The notes: generated by a model not told the origin, from the letters alone. Positions 36,612-46,066 are shown, counted from the stretch's first letter. The stretch is DNA of 64,000 bases from Chitinophaga arvensicola (GCF_900110835.1 NZ_FOJG01000002.1:1330979-1394978), one strand, 5' to 3'. Made by a program: numbers and translations.

Positions 36612-37640
36612 GATTTTTAAAGAAGTGGCGATAGTGGTCAGGTAGCCGTTGTCGGCGATAAATGTAAAGATAAAGCCGGTGCGTTTCTTTCCCCGGTTGA
36701 TCCAGGGATGGCTGCCAAAGGCGCCGGGGCTGCTGTTTTCGATGAGTTCACCACCGGGGCCGGTCACATCTCTCCAGTTGCCAATGGCGTAGAAATCTTT
36801 GGTACCCAGCCAGGCGGCAGGATAAGGTGTATAGGCAATGGTAGCGTGGGCCGTCTGACTTTCTTCCATGGCGTTAACGGCCGCTTCGCTGAGTACCCTG
36901 GTACCATTGGCGGCTACGCCTTTATTCATGAGCATATCGAGGAAACGGATATAATCGTCTGGTGTACTGCGGGCGCCACCACCGATCTGCGGGTTGGCAG
37001 TGAGACCAAAGTCGGTATTGACCATCCCACAGGGCGTGAATATTTTCTCTGCGGCCAGTGTTTTCCAGTCCTTCCCTGAAGCCACTTCACAGATGCGGCC
37101 AGCCACCTGCATACTTACACCGCCATAGTAAAAGGTGGTGCCCGGGGCATTCAGCAAAGGAACATTTTTAGCAATGCCATCTGCCGCGAGTTGCAGGGTA
37201 CTCAGTACATTGGATTCGTAGCCCTGTGTAGAATTACCTGGGAAACCGGAAGTATGCGAAAAAAGCTGTGCAATGGTGATATTACCTTTTTGATTAGCTG
37301 TGAATACCGGCAGGTATTTGCCTACGCTATCCGAGAGTTTTATTTTCCCTTCGTCCACGAGGCTCATCAGTACAGCGGCCGACAACCATTTGGAGCAGGA
37401 GGCGATGAGCTGACGGGTGCTGCCGGTATAACCACCGTAGCCTTTTGAATACACTGCTTTTCCATCTTCATGAATCACCACATAACATTTACCACCGAAG
37501 GCAGGCACAGAATCATTCAATACCTGGTCAACGTCGTCGTACCCAACGGCTACGATGGTTTGTGATTCGCTTTTACTGCAGCCTGCCAGCAGGGCAATAG
37601 CAATGATAGCGGGCAGGGAATATCGGAAGATGTAGGTCAT
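36588..37640 (-). CDS. Class C beta-lactamase-like serine hydrolase, lipoprotein
   Basis: A 350-residue beta-lactamase/transpeptidase-family protein. It starts at the ATG at 37640, with a lipobox LLAGC giving C21. The active-site SxxK is SCSK (S81, K84), and FSHTSGFPG is a common family motif. The usual Tyr-x-Asn of the second motif seems replaced by YYGG, which makes true beta-lactamase activity doubtful. Many such proteins are esterases or D-amino-acid peptidases. It shares no operon with its neighbours: the HAD gene is divergent, and the fucoside SusC lies beyond the araC relic. Confidence 0.85.
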   Translation of the reverse strand: MTYIFRYSLPAIIAIALLAGCSKSESQTIVAVGYDDVDQVLNDSVPAFGGKCYVVIHEDGKAVYSKGYGGYTGSTRQLIASCSKWLSAAVLMSLVDEGKIKLSDSVGKYLPVFTANQKGNITIAQLFSHTSGFPGNSTQGYESNVLSTLQLAADGIAKNVPLLNAPGTTFYYGGVSMQVAGRICEVASGKDWKTLAAEKIFTPCGMVNTDFGLTANPQIGGGARSTPDDYIRFLDMLMNKGVAANGTRVLSEAAVNAMEESQTAHATIAYTPYPAAWLGTKDFYAIGNWRDVTGPGGELIENSSPGAFGSHPWINRGKKRTGFIFTFIADNGYLTTIATSLKIRALVRNK

Positions 37641-37719
37641 AACAGTTGTATTCAGCTGTAAGCTAAGCAATAACGTAAACTTATTCAACGTCCTGTTTTT
37701 AAATTATATTGCGGCCCTT

Positions 37720-38367
37720 ATGAAATACGAGAATATTTTATTTGACCTGGATGGAACGCTGACAGATCCTAAAATCGGTATTACAAAGTCCGTGCAGTAT
37801 GCGCTGGCAAAAGCGGGCATTGTAGAACCGGACCTGGACAAACTAATTCCTTTTATAGGACCGCCGCTGCACAAGTCGTTCACCGACCTGTATGGCTTTA
37901 CGGAAGCACAGGCATGGGATGCCGTGCATGCTTACCGGGAGTATTTCCCTGAAAAAGGCATCTACGAAAATGTGCGTTACGAGGGCATTCCGGAATTGCT
38001 CACTGCGCTGCGGGCTCAGGGGCGGCGCTTGTTTGTGGCCACCTCCAAACCCAAGGTATTTGCGGACATTGTGATCCGGCATTTCGAACTGACGCCTTAT
38101 TTTGAAGCAGTATATGGCAGCGAACTGGATGGTACCCGCACCGATAAAGGAGAACTGATCAGTTACCTGCTTGAAAAAGAACAATTAGACAAAAATGCGA
38201 CGATTATGATCGGCGATCGCAAGCATGATATTATCGGCGCACATAAGAACCATTTACCGGCGATAGCAGTGGGCTACGGTTACGGCAGTACGCAGGAGTT
38301 GCGGGACGCATCTCCGGAATATACGTTCCATACCGTCAGCGAATTGCTGACCGGTTTCCCAGGCTAA
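37720..38367 (+). CDS. HAD-superfamily phosphatase, phosphoglycolate-phosphatase-like
   Basis: A 215-residue cytoplasmic HAD hydrolase. Motif I is FDLDGTLTD with D9 and D11. Motif II appears as the ATSKP segment, and motif IV as MIGDRKHDIIGA, with the cap domain in the C1 position (about 15-85). Members of the Gph/PpaX branch dephosphorylate phosphoglycolate, pyrophosphate or small sugar phosphates. Which applies here cannot be decided. It stands alone and is divergent from the serine hydrolase gene. Confidence 0.88.
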   Translation: MKYENILFDLDGTLTDPKIGITKSVQYALAKAGIVEPDLDKLIPFIGPPLHKSFTDLYGFTEAQAWDAVHAYREYFPEKGIYENVRYEGIPELLTALRAQGRRLFVATSKPKVFADIVIRHFELTPYFEAVYGSELDGTRTDKGELISYLLEKEQLDKNATIMIGDRKHDIIGAHKNHLPAIAVGYGYGSTQELRDASPEYTFHTVSELLTGFPG

Positions 38368-38768
38368 CCCCTCCGGAAATAATACCACTTTTCCGGCTGC
38401 GGGCGATAAAATACCGCACTATTACGGACGGCATTTCCCGCCTGATGACGTAGGTGCGTCTCCCCATTATACAATGCATTTACAATGCAGCCGGCCTACT
38501 GGCTATGCAGTCCTGTGGCCGCTGCTGCAACATCACCACACTTGTTTCCGGGACGTATGGATGACGTACTCCGGTTACCCGTTTCTGCGGAAATCTGCAG
38601 CAAAAAGCCGACCCTTAATTTAATTATTAGCCCTTTATTAATGCGTTGATTAGTGCCTCTCTGCTTAATTGCACTTGAAAACTTCCACGTATATCCATGG
38701 CCCGGCATTATTCTCAGAAAACCAAAAGCAAATCCGATAGTAATTCCTAATCATCAATTATTCCACAC
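38368..38768. other. Intergenic region without recognised content
   Basis: These 401 bases between the HAD gene and the GH99-like gene hold no convincing gene. A weak hairpin (CCGGAAA near 38380 with TTTTCCGG near 38390) lacks a T tract. The 3' part is A/T-rich and probably carries the promoter of the lipoprotein gene, but no clear -7/-33 pair was found. Confidence 0.5.
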
Positions 38769-40430
38769 ATGAAAAACACGTTGCGTCTCCTTTTGGCAAC
38801 CCTTGTTGCATTGTCTGTTGGCTGCTCTAAAAAAGAAGTCAACAATTCCCTTCAACCACTTGACGGCAAGAAGTCGGGCATCAGCGCCTTCGGCTCTCCA
38901 GTCGGCGATGTGGTTGGTAAAATCACAGTAGGCTACCAGGGCTGGTTTGCCGCCAATGGCGATGGCTCTCCTATCAATGCCTGGTGGCATTGGACACAGA
39001 ACTGGGGCCAGTCCCCCTCTTCCACGAACAACGGTATTAAATCCTGGCCGGATGTAAGAGATTACAGCAGCACCTTTGCTACTTCCTGGGCCAACCTGGG
39101 AAATGGACAACCTGCCAAACTGTTCTCCTCTTTCACTGATCAGACAGTCAACACCCACTTCCTCTGGATGCAGCAAAACGGTATAGATGCCGCTGCTTTA
39201 CAACGCTTTAACCCGAACGGCACCGAAGGCCCGGTTCGTGATGCGATTACCGCCAAAGTAAAAACGGCTGCTGAAAACTATGGCCGGAAGTTTTACATCA
39301 TGTATGATGTAAGCGGCTGGACCAACATGCAGTCTGAAATCAAAACCGACTGGACCACCAAGATGTCGGCCTACACCTCCTCTTCCGCTTATGCCAAACA
39401 AAACGGCAAACCGGTGGTATGTATCTGGGGCTTTGGTTTCAACGACAACAACCATCCCTGGTCAGCTTCCGTATGTCTCGACGTGATCAACTGGTTTAAG
39501 AACCAGGGTTGCTACGTGATTGGTGGCGTACCTACCCACTGGCGTACAGAAACCTCCGATTCCAGACCTGGCTTCCTGGCTACCTATTCTGCACTGAACA
39601 TGATTTCACCATGGATGGTGGGTCGTATCGGAAACGTGAACGACGTAGATAATTTCTACACCAACGTAAACACGCCTGACCAGGCCTATTGCAACAACAA
39701 TGGCATCGACTATCAACCTTGTGTGCTGCCAGGAGATCTCCAGGAGCACCAGCGTGCGCATGGCGACTTCATGTGGCGCCAGTTCTATAACATGGTACGT
39801 GTAGGCGCCCAGGGCATCTACATCTCTATGTTTGATGAATACAATGAAGGTAACCAGATTGCGAAAACAGCAGAAAACTCCTCCTTTATTCCCGTGGGTT
39901 CCAACTTCGTTACCCTCGATGAAGACGGTGTAGCATGCTCCGCAGATTACTACCTGCGTTTAACCGGCGATGGTGGTAAAATGCTGAAAGGCCTCATCGG
40001 GTTAACAGCTACCCGTCCTACCGCGCCAATAGTAGGTGGTGGCGGTGGTGCGCCTATCGGCCAGACCATCACCCTGAAGAGTTCCAATAACCTGTATGTG
40101 TCCAGCGAAAACGCTACGCAGGCTATGAATGCCAATCGCCCTGCAGTGGGTGGTTGGGAACAATTTGCGGTAGTAAGCGCAGGCGGCGGTAAAGTGGCGC
40201 TGGTAAACGGCGGCAAATACGTTTGCTCTGAAAACGGTACACAGGCCATGAACTGTAACCGCACAGCCATCGGTCCATGGGAACAGTTCGACTGGATCAG
40301 CAACGGCGATGGTACCATTTCCCTGAGAGGCAGCAACGGCAAATATGTTTCCAGTGAAAACGGTACACAGGCCATGACCTGCAACCGTACTACCATCGGT
40401 GCTACCGAGAAGTTCCGCGTAAACCAGTAA
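38769..40430 (+). CDS. GH99/GH71-like glycosidase lipoprotein with C-terminal beta-trefoil
   Basis: A 553-residue lipoprotein (lipobox SVGC, C19). Residues about 50-420 form a GH71/GH99-like TIM barrel: VGYQGWFAANGDGSPINAWWHW near the start, FYIMYDVSGW, VCIWGFGFND, and YISMFDEYNEGNQI near the end. Such enzymes act on alpha-mannans or related glycans, and Bacteroidota members are often annotated as xylosidase/arabinosidase. Residues about 430-553 carry three near-identical repeats with YVSSENGTQAM and NRT, typical of a fascin-type beta-trefoil and probably sugar-binding. It is a single gene followed by a strong palindromic terminator. Confidence 0.8.
   Translation: MKNTLRLLLATLVALSVGCSKKEVNNSLQPLDGKKSGISAFGSPVGDVVGKITVGYQGWFAANGDGSPINAWWHWTQNWGQSPSSTNNGIKSWPDVRDYSSTFATSWANLGNGQPAKLFSSFTDQTVNTHFLWMQQNGIDAAALQRFNPNGTEGPVRDAITAKVKTAAENYGRKFYIMYDVSGWTNMQSEIKTDWTTKMSAYTSSSAYAKQNGKPVVCIWGFGFNDNNHPWSASVCLDVINWFKNQGCYVIGGVPTHWRTETSDSRPGFLATYSALNMISPWMVGRIGNVNDVDNFYTNVNTPDQAYCNNNGIDYQPCVLPGDLQEHQRAHGDFMWRQFYNMVRVGAQGIYISMFDEYNEGNQIAKTAENSSFIPVGSNFVTLDEDGVACSADYYLRLTGDGGKMLKGLIGLTATRPTAPIVGGGGGAPIGQTITLKSSNNLYVSSENATQAMNANRPAVGGWEQFAVVSAGGGKVALVNGGKYVCSENGTQAMNCNRTAIGPWEQFDWISNGDGTISLRGSNGKYVSSENGTQAMTCNRTTIGATEKFRVNQ
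40066..40430 (+). repeat. Three-fold beta-trefoil repeat in the GH99-like gene
   Basis: Three tandem coding repeats of about 40 codons each end the gene. Each has the pattern YV(S/C)SEN(A/G)TQAM followed by a NR(P/T) turn. Repeats two and three are almost identical in protein, pointing to internal duplication. Confidence 0.75.
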
Positions 40431-40470
40431 TTCACCTCTTCCTAAATTTATCTATCTTTACTACGGATTT

Positions 40471-40505
40471 TTAAAGGCAGCGTTAACGCTGCCTTTAATT
40501 TTTAG
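40471..40505 (+). terminator. Rho-independent terminator after the GH99-like gene
   Basis: A fully palindromic 28-bp stretch (40471-40498, containing AAAGGCAGCG and CGCTGCCTTT) is followed by T residues. Confidence 0.85.
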
Positions 40506-40515
40506 CTACAACAAC

Positions 40516-41574
40516 ATGCCTGAACCGTTAGTAAGTATTATTGTTCCTGTATATAACCTGGCACCTTATCTGCCAGCCTGCATTGATTCGTTATTACAAC
40601 AAACCTATGCGCCGCTGGAAATTATTTTAATCAATGATGCCTCCACCGATTCCTCATTGGAAGTGCTGCAAAACTATCAGCAACAGCACCCCCGGCTACA
40701 GGTTTATTCGCAGCCGAACGCAGGTCCGGGACCGGCCAGGAATAACGGAATAGACCGTGCCACCGGGGAATATATCGTATTCCTGGACGGCGACGACTGG
40801 TTTGCACCGGAAACAGTGGCTGATTGCATGGAAACCGCGCTGCGGGAAGATGCCGATATTGTTTGCTTTGGCTACCGGCAGATCACTCACCAGGATGGCC
40901 AGGAAAAGGAGCTGTACAGGTTTGAATACGATCCGGCCTTTTATACCGACAACGATAATATAGCTGGTGCTTTAGGTGAAAACGGACATAATCCGTCGAA
41001 ACTGAATACCGCGACGATGGGAAAGTTATACCGGACTTCCCTGCTGAATGAAAACAACATCCGGTTCCGGCTTTCCATCTTTGAAGATTCTCCGTTTATG
41101 CTGGAAGCCGTGTTTTATGCCTCCCGGATCCGTGCCGTAAAAGGGGCGCTGTATAATTACTTACTCCGTGATAAATCACTGGCGGAGAAATCTATTACAA
41201 CCGGCACTTTATCTGCTGAAAAGCTGCAACATTTTTACGCGGCGGATCAACTGATAAAAGAGTTTCTTATTGCTAAAAATATATTTGCCCGCTATGAGGC
41301 ACTTTATCATAGTTTCCACAACGGCCGGGTTCTCCTGTATGGCGGCTATTTGGATGTGTATGGTAAAGGAGAAAACCGGTATGCCGCCTCCTGGGCTATA
41401 TTTATTGCAGTACTGAAAGAACACCGGCACAGTATTACCCCCGACAGAAAAGGATTATACCGTGGCTACCGGAAAAGGGTGGTGCCACTTTATTGGGGCG
41501 CGAAACTCAGCGCCATCAGCCAAAGGGCAGCCCACCGGTTTTTCAGGATTTATGAGCAAATGCTGGCGCCATAA
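40516..41574 (+). CDS. Family 2 glycosyltransferase (GT-A)
   Basis: A 352-residue GT2 enzyme. The N-terminal GT-A domain opens with VSIIVPVYNLAPYLPACIDSL, has INDASTDSS near 39-47 and the metal-binding DGDD at 91-94. It transfers an activated sugar, probably onto a surface polysaccharide or lipid carrier, on the cytoplasmic face. Its 3' end overlaps by 32 bases the 3' end of the convergent GT4 gene. No polymerase or flippase lies nearby, so the product is unknown. Confidence 0.92.
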   Translation: MPEPLVSIIVPVYNLAPYLPACIDSLLQQTYAPLEIILINDASTDSSLEVLQNYQQQHPRLQVYSQPNAGPGPARNNGIDRATGEYIVFLDGDDWFAPETVADCMETALREDADIVCFGYRQITHQDGQEKELYRFEYDPAFYTDNDNIAGALGENGHNPSKLNTATMGKLYRTSLLNENNIRFRLSIFEDSPFMLEAVFYASRIRAVKGALYNYLLRDKSLAEKSITTGTLSAEKLQHFYAADQLIKEFLIAKNIFARYEALYHSFHNGRVLLYGGYLDVYGKGENRYAASWAIFIAVLKEHRHSITPDRKGLYRGYRKRVVPLYWGAKLSAISQRAAHRFFRIYEQMLAP

Positions 41575-42640
41575 TAGCATCCAGCTTTTTATAATACCCT
41601 TCCATATCGAATTCAGCAGCTACCTGCTGATGCAAGGTTTTCGAAGCAGCGGATTCGTTGAATGCCGTTACTATGTTGTCGAAATACACCAACATTTCCG
41701 GGTCGTCATACGCCAGTTCCGGCAGCCGGTAAACACCGGGAAAGTGGCGTTTGCCCAGTTCCACGATGGCACCTACGTCAGTACCGATCACCGGTACGCC
41801 CATCGACAATGCTTCCAATACCACCAGTCCGAAGCTCTCAAACAAAGAAGGTAAAATCAGCAGGTCGGCCATGCCATAAGCTTCTGCGGCAATGTTATCT
41901 ATGGATAAACCTGTTTTTACAATGGTATGCGGGATATCAGCAAAGAAGGCGGTATCAGGCGATTCGTTGCAGGCGATCAGCAGTTGCCAGTTATCGGATT
42001 TTGCAATAATACCGGCTAACTGCTGCAATGCAGGCAGGCCTTTTTCTCTCACCAGCCGCCCTACAAAGAGTAGTGTGCGACGTGTACCCGGTTTCTTTTC
42101 CACCGGGGCAAACCGGGCGGTATCCACACAATTATCCAGCACCACTATTTTATCGGACGGCACCTGGTAATAATCGATCAGGTCCTGTTTTACCTGGGTG
42201 GTTACAGCGATCACCTGTTTCGCTATGAGGCAACTCCGCTGCTGCAACGCCGCTATCCGGCTGAGACGTGGATCTGTGCGTCCATAGGCTATTTCCATAC
42301 AGTGATAGCTACCATGGAGATACGCAAAATCGACCGGATAAAATGGTACAGATTCTCCCTGGGAAATAACTACATGAGAGGAGCGCTTGTACCACCACAG
42401 GAAAGCGGAGGCATAGCACGCCAGGTAGATCGTTTTGCGTTTTTTAAAATGCCGGTAACGGAACAGCTGCTGAAAGAGCCGTCCGAACAGTGTATGGTGA
42501 ATGAGGTATTGTTCGTCAATGATTTTTGAAGGAATGCCTTTTCGCCGGAAATACTCATCCAGAAAGTACACGATCCTCTCTACCCCACCAGCGCTGGATT
42601 TCCCATTGAATGAAATGAGGATTGCTTTTTTTACCGCCAT
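41543..42640 (-). CDS. Family 4 glycosyltransferase (GT-B)
   Basis: A 365-residue GT-B retaining transferase. The N-terminal acceptor domain begins FNGKSSAGGVERIVYFLDEY. The C-terminal donor domain has LLFVGRLVREKG and the ESFGLVVLEALSMGVPVIGT motif, with the nucleotide-sugar-binding glutamates of the EX7E type. It probably works with the adjacent GT-B gene 11 bases upstream and the convergent GT2 in assembling a surface glycan. The acceptor cannot be told. Confidence 0.92.
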   Translation of the reverse strand: MAVKKAILISFNGKSSAGGVERIVYFLDEYFRRKGIPSKIIDEQYLIHHTLFGRLFQQLFRYRHFKKRKTIYLACYASAFLWWYKRSSHVVISQGESVPFYPVDFAYLHGSYHCMEIAYGRTDPRLSRIAALQQRSCLIAKQVIAVTTQVKQDLIDYYQVPSDKIVVLDNCVDTARFAPVEKKPGTRRTLLFVGRLVREKGLPALQQLAGIIAKSDNWQLLIACNESPDTAFFADIPHTIVKTGLSIDNIAAEAYGMADLLILPSLFESFGLVVLEALSMGVPVIGTDVGAIVELGKRHFPGVYRLPELAYDDPEMLVYFDNIVTAFNESAASKTLHQQVAAEFDMEGYYKKLDAIMAPAFAHKS

Positions 42641-42651
42641 GTCCGATTAAT

Positions 42652-43827
42652 TTACTTGCTTATGCCCAAAGCACGATCCAGTTTTTTGTAGGCTTCTTCT
42701 TTTGAAAAATGCTTGTGGAAAGAAGCCAGGCTCTGCGCACTTATTTCTTCATACAAAGATTTGTTGGTGAGCAGTTGCTGTATATAATCTGCAAAAAGCT
42801 GCGGATCATTGGTGACCAGGCAACCATTGTTGGTTTTATCCGGCAATCCGTCAACCCCGCGATCAGAGCATACTACCGGTAATCCGTGCGACATAGCTTC
42901 CACTACTTTCACTTTTACACCGGTGCCGCTCAGCATCGGGCAGATAGAAATTTTTGATTTCAGGTAGTATTCATCCAGGTCGTCCACAAAGCCAATGCGT
43001 GTTACATTTTTATAATCGGCCGACACATGTTCGGTGATAGGTCCAATAACACAGATTTTCAGTTGTGGAGATAACAGCGGGTATACTTCCTTAAAAAACC
43101 AGGCGGAAGAAACGAGGTTATGCGGATTATCTGTAGCAACGTATACGAGGTCAAATTCCTTTTCACCCAGCGGCTGCACAACGGGCGGCGTATCCATCAT
43201 CATCGGGATATGTTTTACTTTATCCTTCAGGAATTGCCCGAAGAAATACGTTTCTTCCGGAGAAATGGCCCATACCTGGTCGAATTGTGCTACGCGTCTC
43301 AGTTCATCTCCGAGTGCGGCGCCTTTATCAAATCCAACGTCGTTCTGGTGCTGGGAAGCCAGCAGGTCATGCGTATCAATGATGGTAACTGCTTTGCCTA
43401 CGAGCGGATTATCCCTGATCAGGTCTGCCCAGTAGGCGTAGCTGATAATGATGTAATCATATTGCTCCCGCTTTAACATCGCATCGAACTGCTTACGCAG
43501 GTTCAGCGTGGTATGATTGGGAATAGAGCCTTTTACCAGTTTGAGCTTACGTTCAAATAGGATATGCCACAGTTTATAGGAGAAAAAATACTTCACCGGG
43601 TTTTTCTTTACCGGTTTTCTTTCCATGACCCAGATATTTTCTGCCAATCCGCTGTTCCGGAATGCCTGAACAGTTTCCGGAGTATATAATCCCCAGACCA
43701 GTTTGGTAATAAAATCTACTTTCAGGTCCCGGGCCTTAAAATATTTCAGAAGATTGAGCGCGCGTGTGCGGCTTCCGCTGTTCTTGTCGACAGGATTTAA
43801 CGGAAAGAAATAGAGTATCCTTTTCAA
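42652..43827 (-). CDS. Glycosyltransferase, GT-B fold (family 1/4-like)
   Basis: A 391-residue GT-B protein. It opens with ILYFFPLNPVDKNSGSRTRALNLLKYF and has a donor-site segment, SGTGVKVKVVEAMSHGLPVVCSDRGVDGL, in the last third. The most plausible start is a TTG at 43827: no in-frame ATG lies between the upstream stop and the first beta strand. It precedes the other GT-B gene by 11 bases, and the two are probably co-transcribed. Confidence 0.88.
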   Translation of the reverse strand: MKRILYFFPLNPVDKNSGSRTRALNLLKYFKARDLKVDFITKLVWGLYTPETVQAFRNSGLAENIWVMERKPVKKNPVKYFFSYKLWHILFERKLKLVKGSIPNHTTLNLRKQFDAMLKREQYDYIIISYAYWADLIRDNPLVGKAVTIIDTHDLLASQHQNDVGFDKGAALGDELRRVAQFDQVWAISPEETYFFGQFLKDKVKHIPMMMDTPPVVQPLGEKEFDLVYVATDNPHNLVSSAWFFKEVYPLLSPQLKICVIGPITEHVSADYKNVTRIGFVDDLDEYYLKSKISICPMLSGTGVKVKVVEAMSHGLPVVCSDRGVDGLPDKTNNGCLVTNDPQLFADYIQQLLTNKSLYEEISAQSLASFHKHFSKEEAYKKLDRALGISK

Positions 43828-43893
43828 TTGCTGTAATTGTTTTAAAATCAGGCTGTAAAACTAAATCATTTTAGTTTAAAACGGTGCCGGCTG

Positions 43894-45024
43894 CTAATGG
43901 TAGGCCCTGATCTGCAATGAAGAAGGATTCGGTACTTTCACTTCGATTCCGGTGGCCGTCAATAATCCGTTTTCAGGATTTCTTTTAAACACGACAATGT
44001 TACCACTGTTCTGATTGGCTACCAGCAGGAATTTGCCGGAAGGGGCTATCGCGAAATTACGTGGATGTTTGCCGAGTGTGGATTGCCGGCCAACTTCACG
44101 GAGGGTACCTTTTTTCGCATCAATGGCATATATGAAAATTGTATTGGCATCTTCTCTTGCAGACGCATATAAAAAGCGGCTATCCGGGGAGATATGAATA
44201 TCGGCGCCGTTATAATCTGCGGCAGGCGCATCCAGATGTGCCTTGATCCGTTGAATCCGGTCCAGTTTGCCGGCTTTGTATTTATACACAGATACCATAC
44301 CTCCTATTTCCTCTATACAATAAGCCACCGGCAGGGTTGCATGGAAAGTAAGATGTCTTGGGCCGCTGCCGGGAACTGTGGCAGTGAATGGCGGATTGGC
44401 CGGTTGCAGCGGCTGTGCGTTGCCGGGCTGGAGTTGATAAGCGCGGATCTTATCTGCGCCCAGATCAGGAAAGAATGCATATTTTCCATCGGGAGAAAAC
44501 ACGGCTGCGTGAATATGTGAGCTTCGTTGTCTTGCCAGGATGCTGCTGTCTTTAAACGGGATCACCTGGCTGGCGGGAGCAATATGTCCGTCGCCATTCA
44601 ATGAAAAAACAGAAAGACTACCACCGCTGTAGTTAGCGCAGATCAGCCATTTCCCTTGTGGATCCAATCCTACATAAGCGGGGTTATCGCCGCCGCTGTC
44701 CTGCCGGTCGAGCAGGGTCAATGTTTCTTTGGTGCTATCGAATGCCAGGCTGCTCACCCCGCCCACATTGGGGGTTTGTGCTTCCGAGCAGGTGTAAATA
44801 TATTTCCCGTCGGGTGATATGGTGAGAAAAGAAGGATTCAGGATGCCACTGGTAGCGGATACCCGTTGCAGATCGCCGGTGGCATCATTAAAACGGAACA
44901 GGTACACGCCCTCTTTTTCTTTATCGCGATTATAGCTGCCTACAAAGAGATAGTGCTGTTGTGCCTGTGCTGCGAGTCCGGCAAAGAGCGCCAGGGCGGA
45001 AGCAAAAAATAATTTACGGAACAA
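43894..45024 (-). CDS. Secreted lactonase-family beta-propeller (6-phosphogluconolactonase-like fold)
   Basis: A 376-residue seven-bladed propeller of the lactonase (PF10282) family, with a signal peptide ending near AQAQ. Repeated blade motifs include LTISPDGKYIYTCSEA, AVFSPDGKYAFFPDLG, HISPDSRFLYASAR and FAIAPSGKFLLVANQ. Relatives hydrolyse sugar lactones, but periplasmic members often have no known substrate. The start appears to be TTG at 45024, since no in-frame ATG precedes the signal peptide. It could serve the lactonase step missing from the fucose locus, but at 17 kb distance that is speculation. Confidence 0.85.
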   Translation of the reverse strand: MFRKLFFASALALFAGLAAQAQQHYLFVGSYNRDKEKEGVYLFRFNDATGDLQRVSATSGILNPSFLTISPDGKYIYTCSEAQTPNVGGVSSLAFDSTKETLTLLDRQDSGGDNPAYVGLDPQGKWLICANYSGGSLSVFSLNGDGHIAPASQVIPFKDSSILARQRSSHIHAAVFSPDGKYAFFPDLGADKIRAYQLQPGNAQPLQPANPPFTATVPGSGPRHLTFHATLPVAYCIEEIGGMVSVYKYKAGKLDRIQRIKAHLDAPAADYNGADIHISPDSRFLYASAREDANTIFIYAIDAKKGTLREVGRQSTLGKHPRNFAIAPSGKFLLVANQNSGNIVVFKRNPENGLLTATGIEVKVPNPSSLQIRAYH

Positions 45025-45219
45025 TGGGCAATGATTTAAGCGTGAAGGTATCCTGCAAGATAGTTATCTCCCGAAAAAAAAGTAAGAAAACAGGAGATTT
45101 TAGTGACGGCCGGTGTAAGGAATCCGTTATTCTTCCGTCTGATAGATAGCCGCCTTTTATTACGGATATAAAGCGGTAATTTTAGGGTATCTTATTATTC
45201 ACTATTTTTATTCAGAGCG

Positions 45220-45735
45220 ATGAGAATAATATTTTTTTTAACACTGCTGCTGGCGACACAGATTGCCTGTCATAGCCAGAACAGTACCAAACAAGCGCCA
45301 GTGAAAAATCCATATTACTCCAGAACGGACACAAAGAAACTGCATATCACCAACGCAGAATGGAAGAAGGTATTGCCGCCCGACCTGTATGCGGTAGCCA
45401 GAGAAGCAGCCACAGAAAGGGCTTTTACGGGAAAATACTGGGATGCAGACACCAAAGGCAGCTACTATTGCGCCGTTTGCGGTAACCCTTTGTTCAGATC
45501 GGACGCCAAATTTGCAAGCAGCTGCGGCTGGCCCAGCTTCTTTGAACCGTTAAAAGCGAACAGCGTGGTTTACAAGGAAGATAATTCCCTGGGCATGCAA
45601 CGGACAGAAGTAGAGTGCGAACGTTGCGGTTCCCATCTCGGGCACATTTTTGATGACGGTCCCGCTCCCACACACAAACGGTTTTGTATGAATTCCATCT
45701 CACTGGACTTTGAACCCGATCCGGGCGCGCATTGA
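45220..45735 (+). CDS. msrB: Peptide-methionine (R)-S-oxide reductase, lipoprotein form
   Basis: Repairs methionine-R-sulfoxide in proteins. The 171-residue sequence has an N-terminal lipobox (TQIAC, C17), then the MsrB domain: zinc cysteines in CAVC (C84, C87) and CERC (C133, C136), the SCGWPSF motif, HLGHIFDDGP, and catalytic C156 in RFCMNS. The lipid anchor suggests repair of periplasmic or outer-membrane proteins rather than a cytoplasmic role. It ends two bases before the convergent monooxygenase-like gene. Confidence 0.95.
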   Translation: MRIIFFLTLLLATQIACHSQNSTKQAPVKNPYYSRTDTKKLHITNAEWKKVLPPDLYAVAREAATERAFTGKYWDADTKGSYYCAVCGNPLFRSDAKFASSCGWPSFFEPLKANSVVYKEDNSLGMQRTEVECERCGSHLGHIFDDGPAPTHKRFCMNSISLDFEPDPGAH

Positions 45736-45737
45736 CA

Positions 45738-46031
45738 TTATTCCGTGATAGCAGTGTAATGCTGCACAAGCGGAAAAGGATCATAAAACGCATGTAATAA
45801 CTCTTTCCACCGCTGGTAGGCCTCCGACTGGCGGAAGCCAATAGTATGGTCTTCCAGCGTTTCCCAGTTCACCAACAGGATATACCGACCCGGCTGCTCT
45901 ACACATTTCTGCAGCTGATGGCCGGCATATCCTTTACTACTGCTGATAATTTCCCGGGCTACCCGGAAATTGGCTTCAAACTGCGCTTCCTGCCCTGCAA
46001 TTACGTCCAGTACAGCTACTTCTAAAATCAT
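45738..46031 (-). CDS. Antibiotic biosynthesis monooxygenase (ABM) family protein
   Basis: A 97-residue ferredoxin-like alpha+beta barrel protein. It has the typical ABM opening (ILEVAVLDVIAGQEAQFEANF), a SSKGYAGHQLQKCVEQPGRYILLVNWETLEDH core and a terminal FRQSEAYQRW helix. Small ABM proteins act as dimers; some are quinol or haem monooxygenases and many are uncharacterised. I chose the ATG at 46031, behind a GGA-containing purine stretch, over a start at 46058. Confidence 0.85.
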   Translation of the reverse strand: MILEVAVLDVIAGQEAQFEANFRVAREIISSSKGYAGHQLQKCVEQPGRYILLVNWETLEDHTIGFRQSEAYQRWKELLHAFYDPFPLVQHYTAITE

Positions 46032-46066
46032 CGGATTGTTTTTCCGGGTAAGATACAACCCGTTCC

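Noticed and set aside
38380..38397. Hairpin after the HAD phosphatase gene
   Set aside because: The CCGGAAA/TTTTCCGG pairing has no T tract after it and an A/T-rich loop, so it is not called as a terminator.
38469..38486. Short direct repeat ACAATGCA upstream of the GH99-like gene
   Set aside because: Only eight bases, no context suggesting an operator or array, and common by chance at this size.
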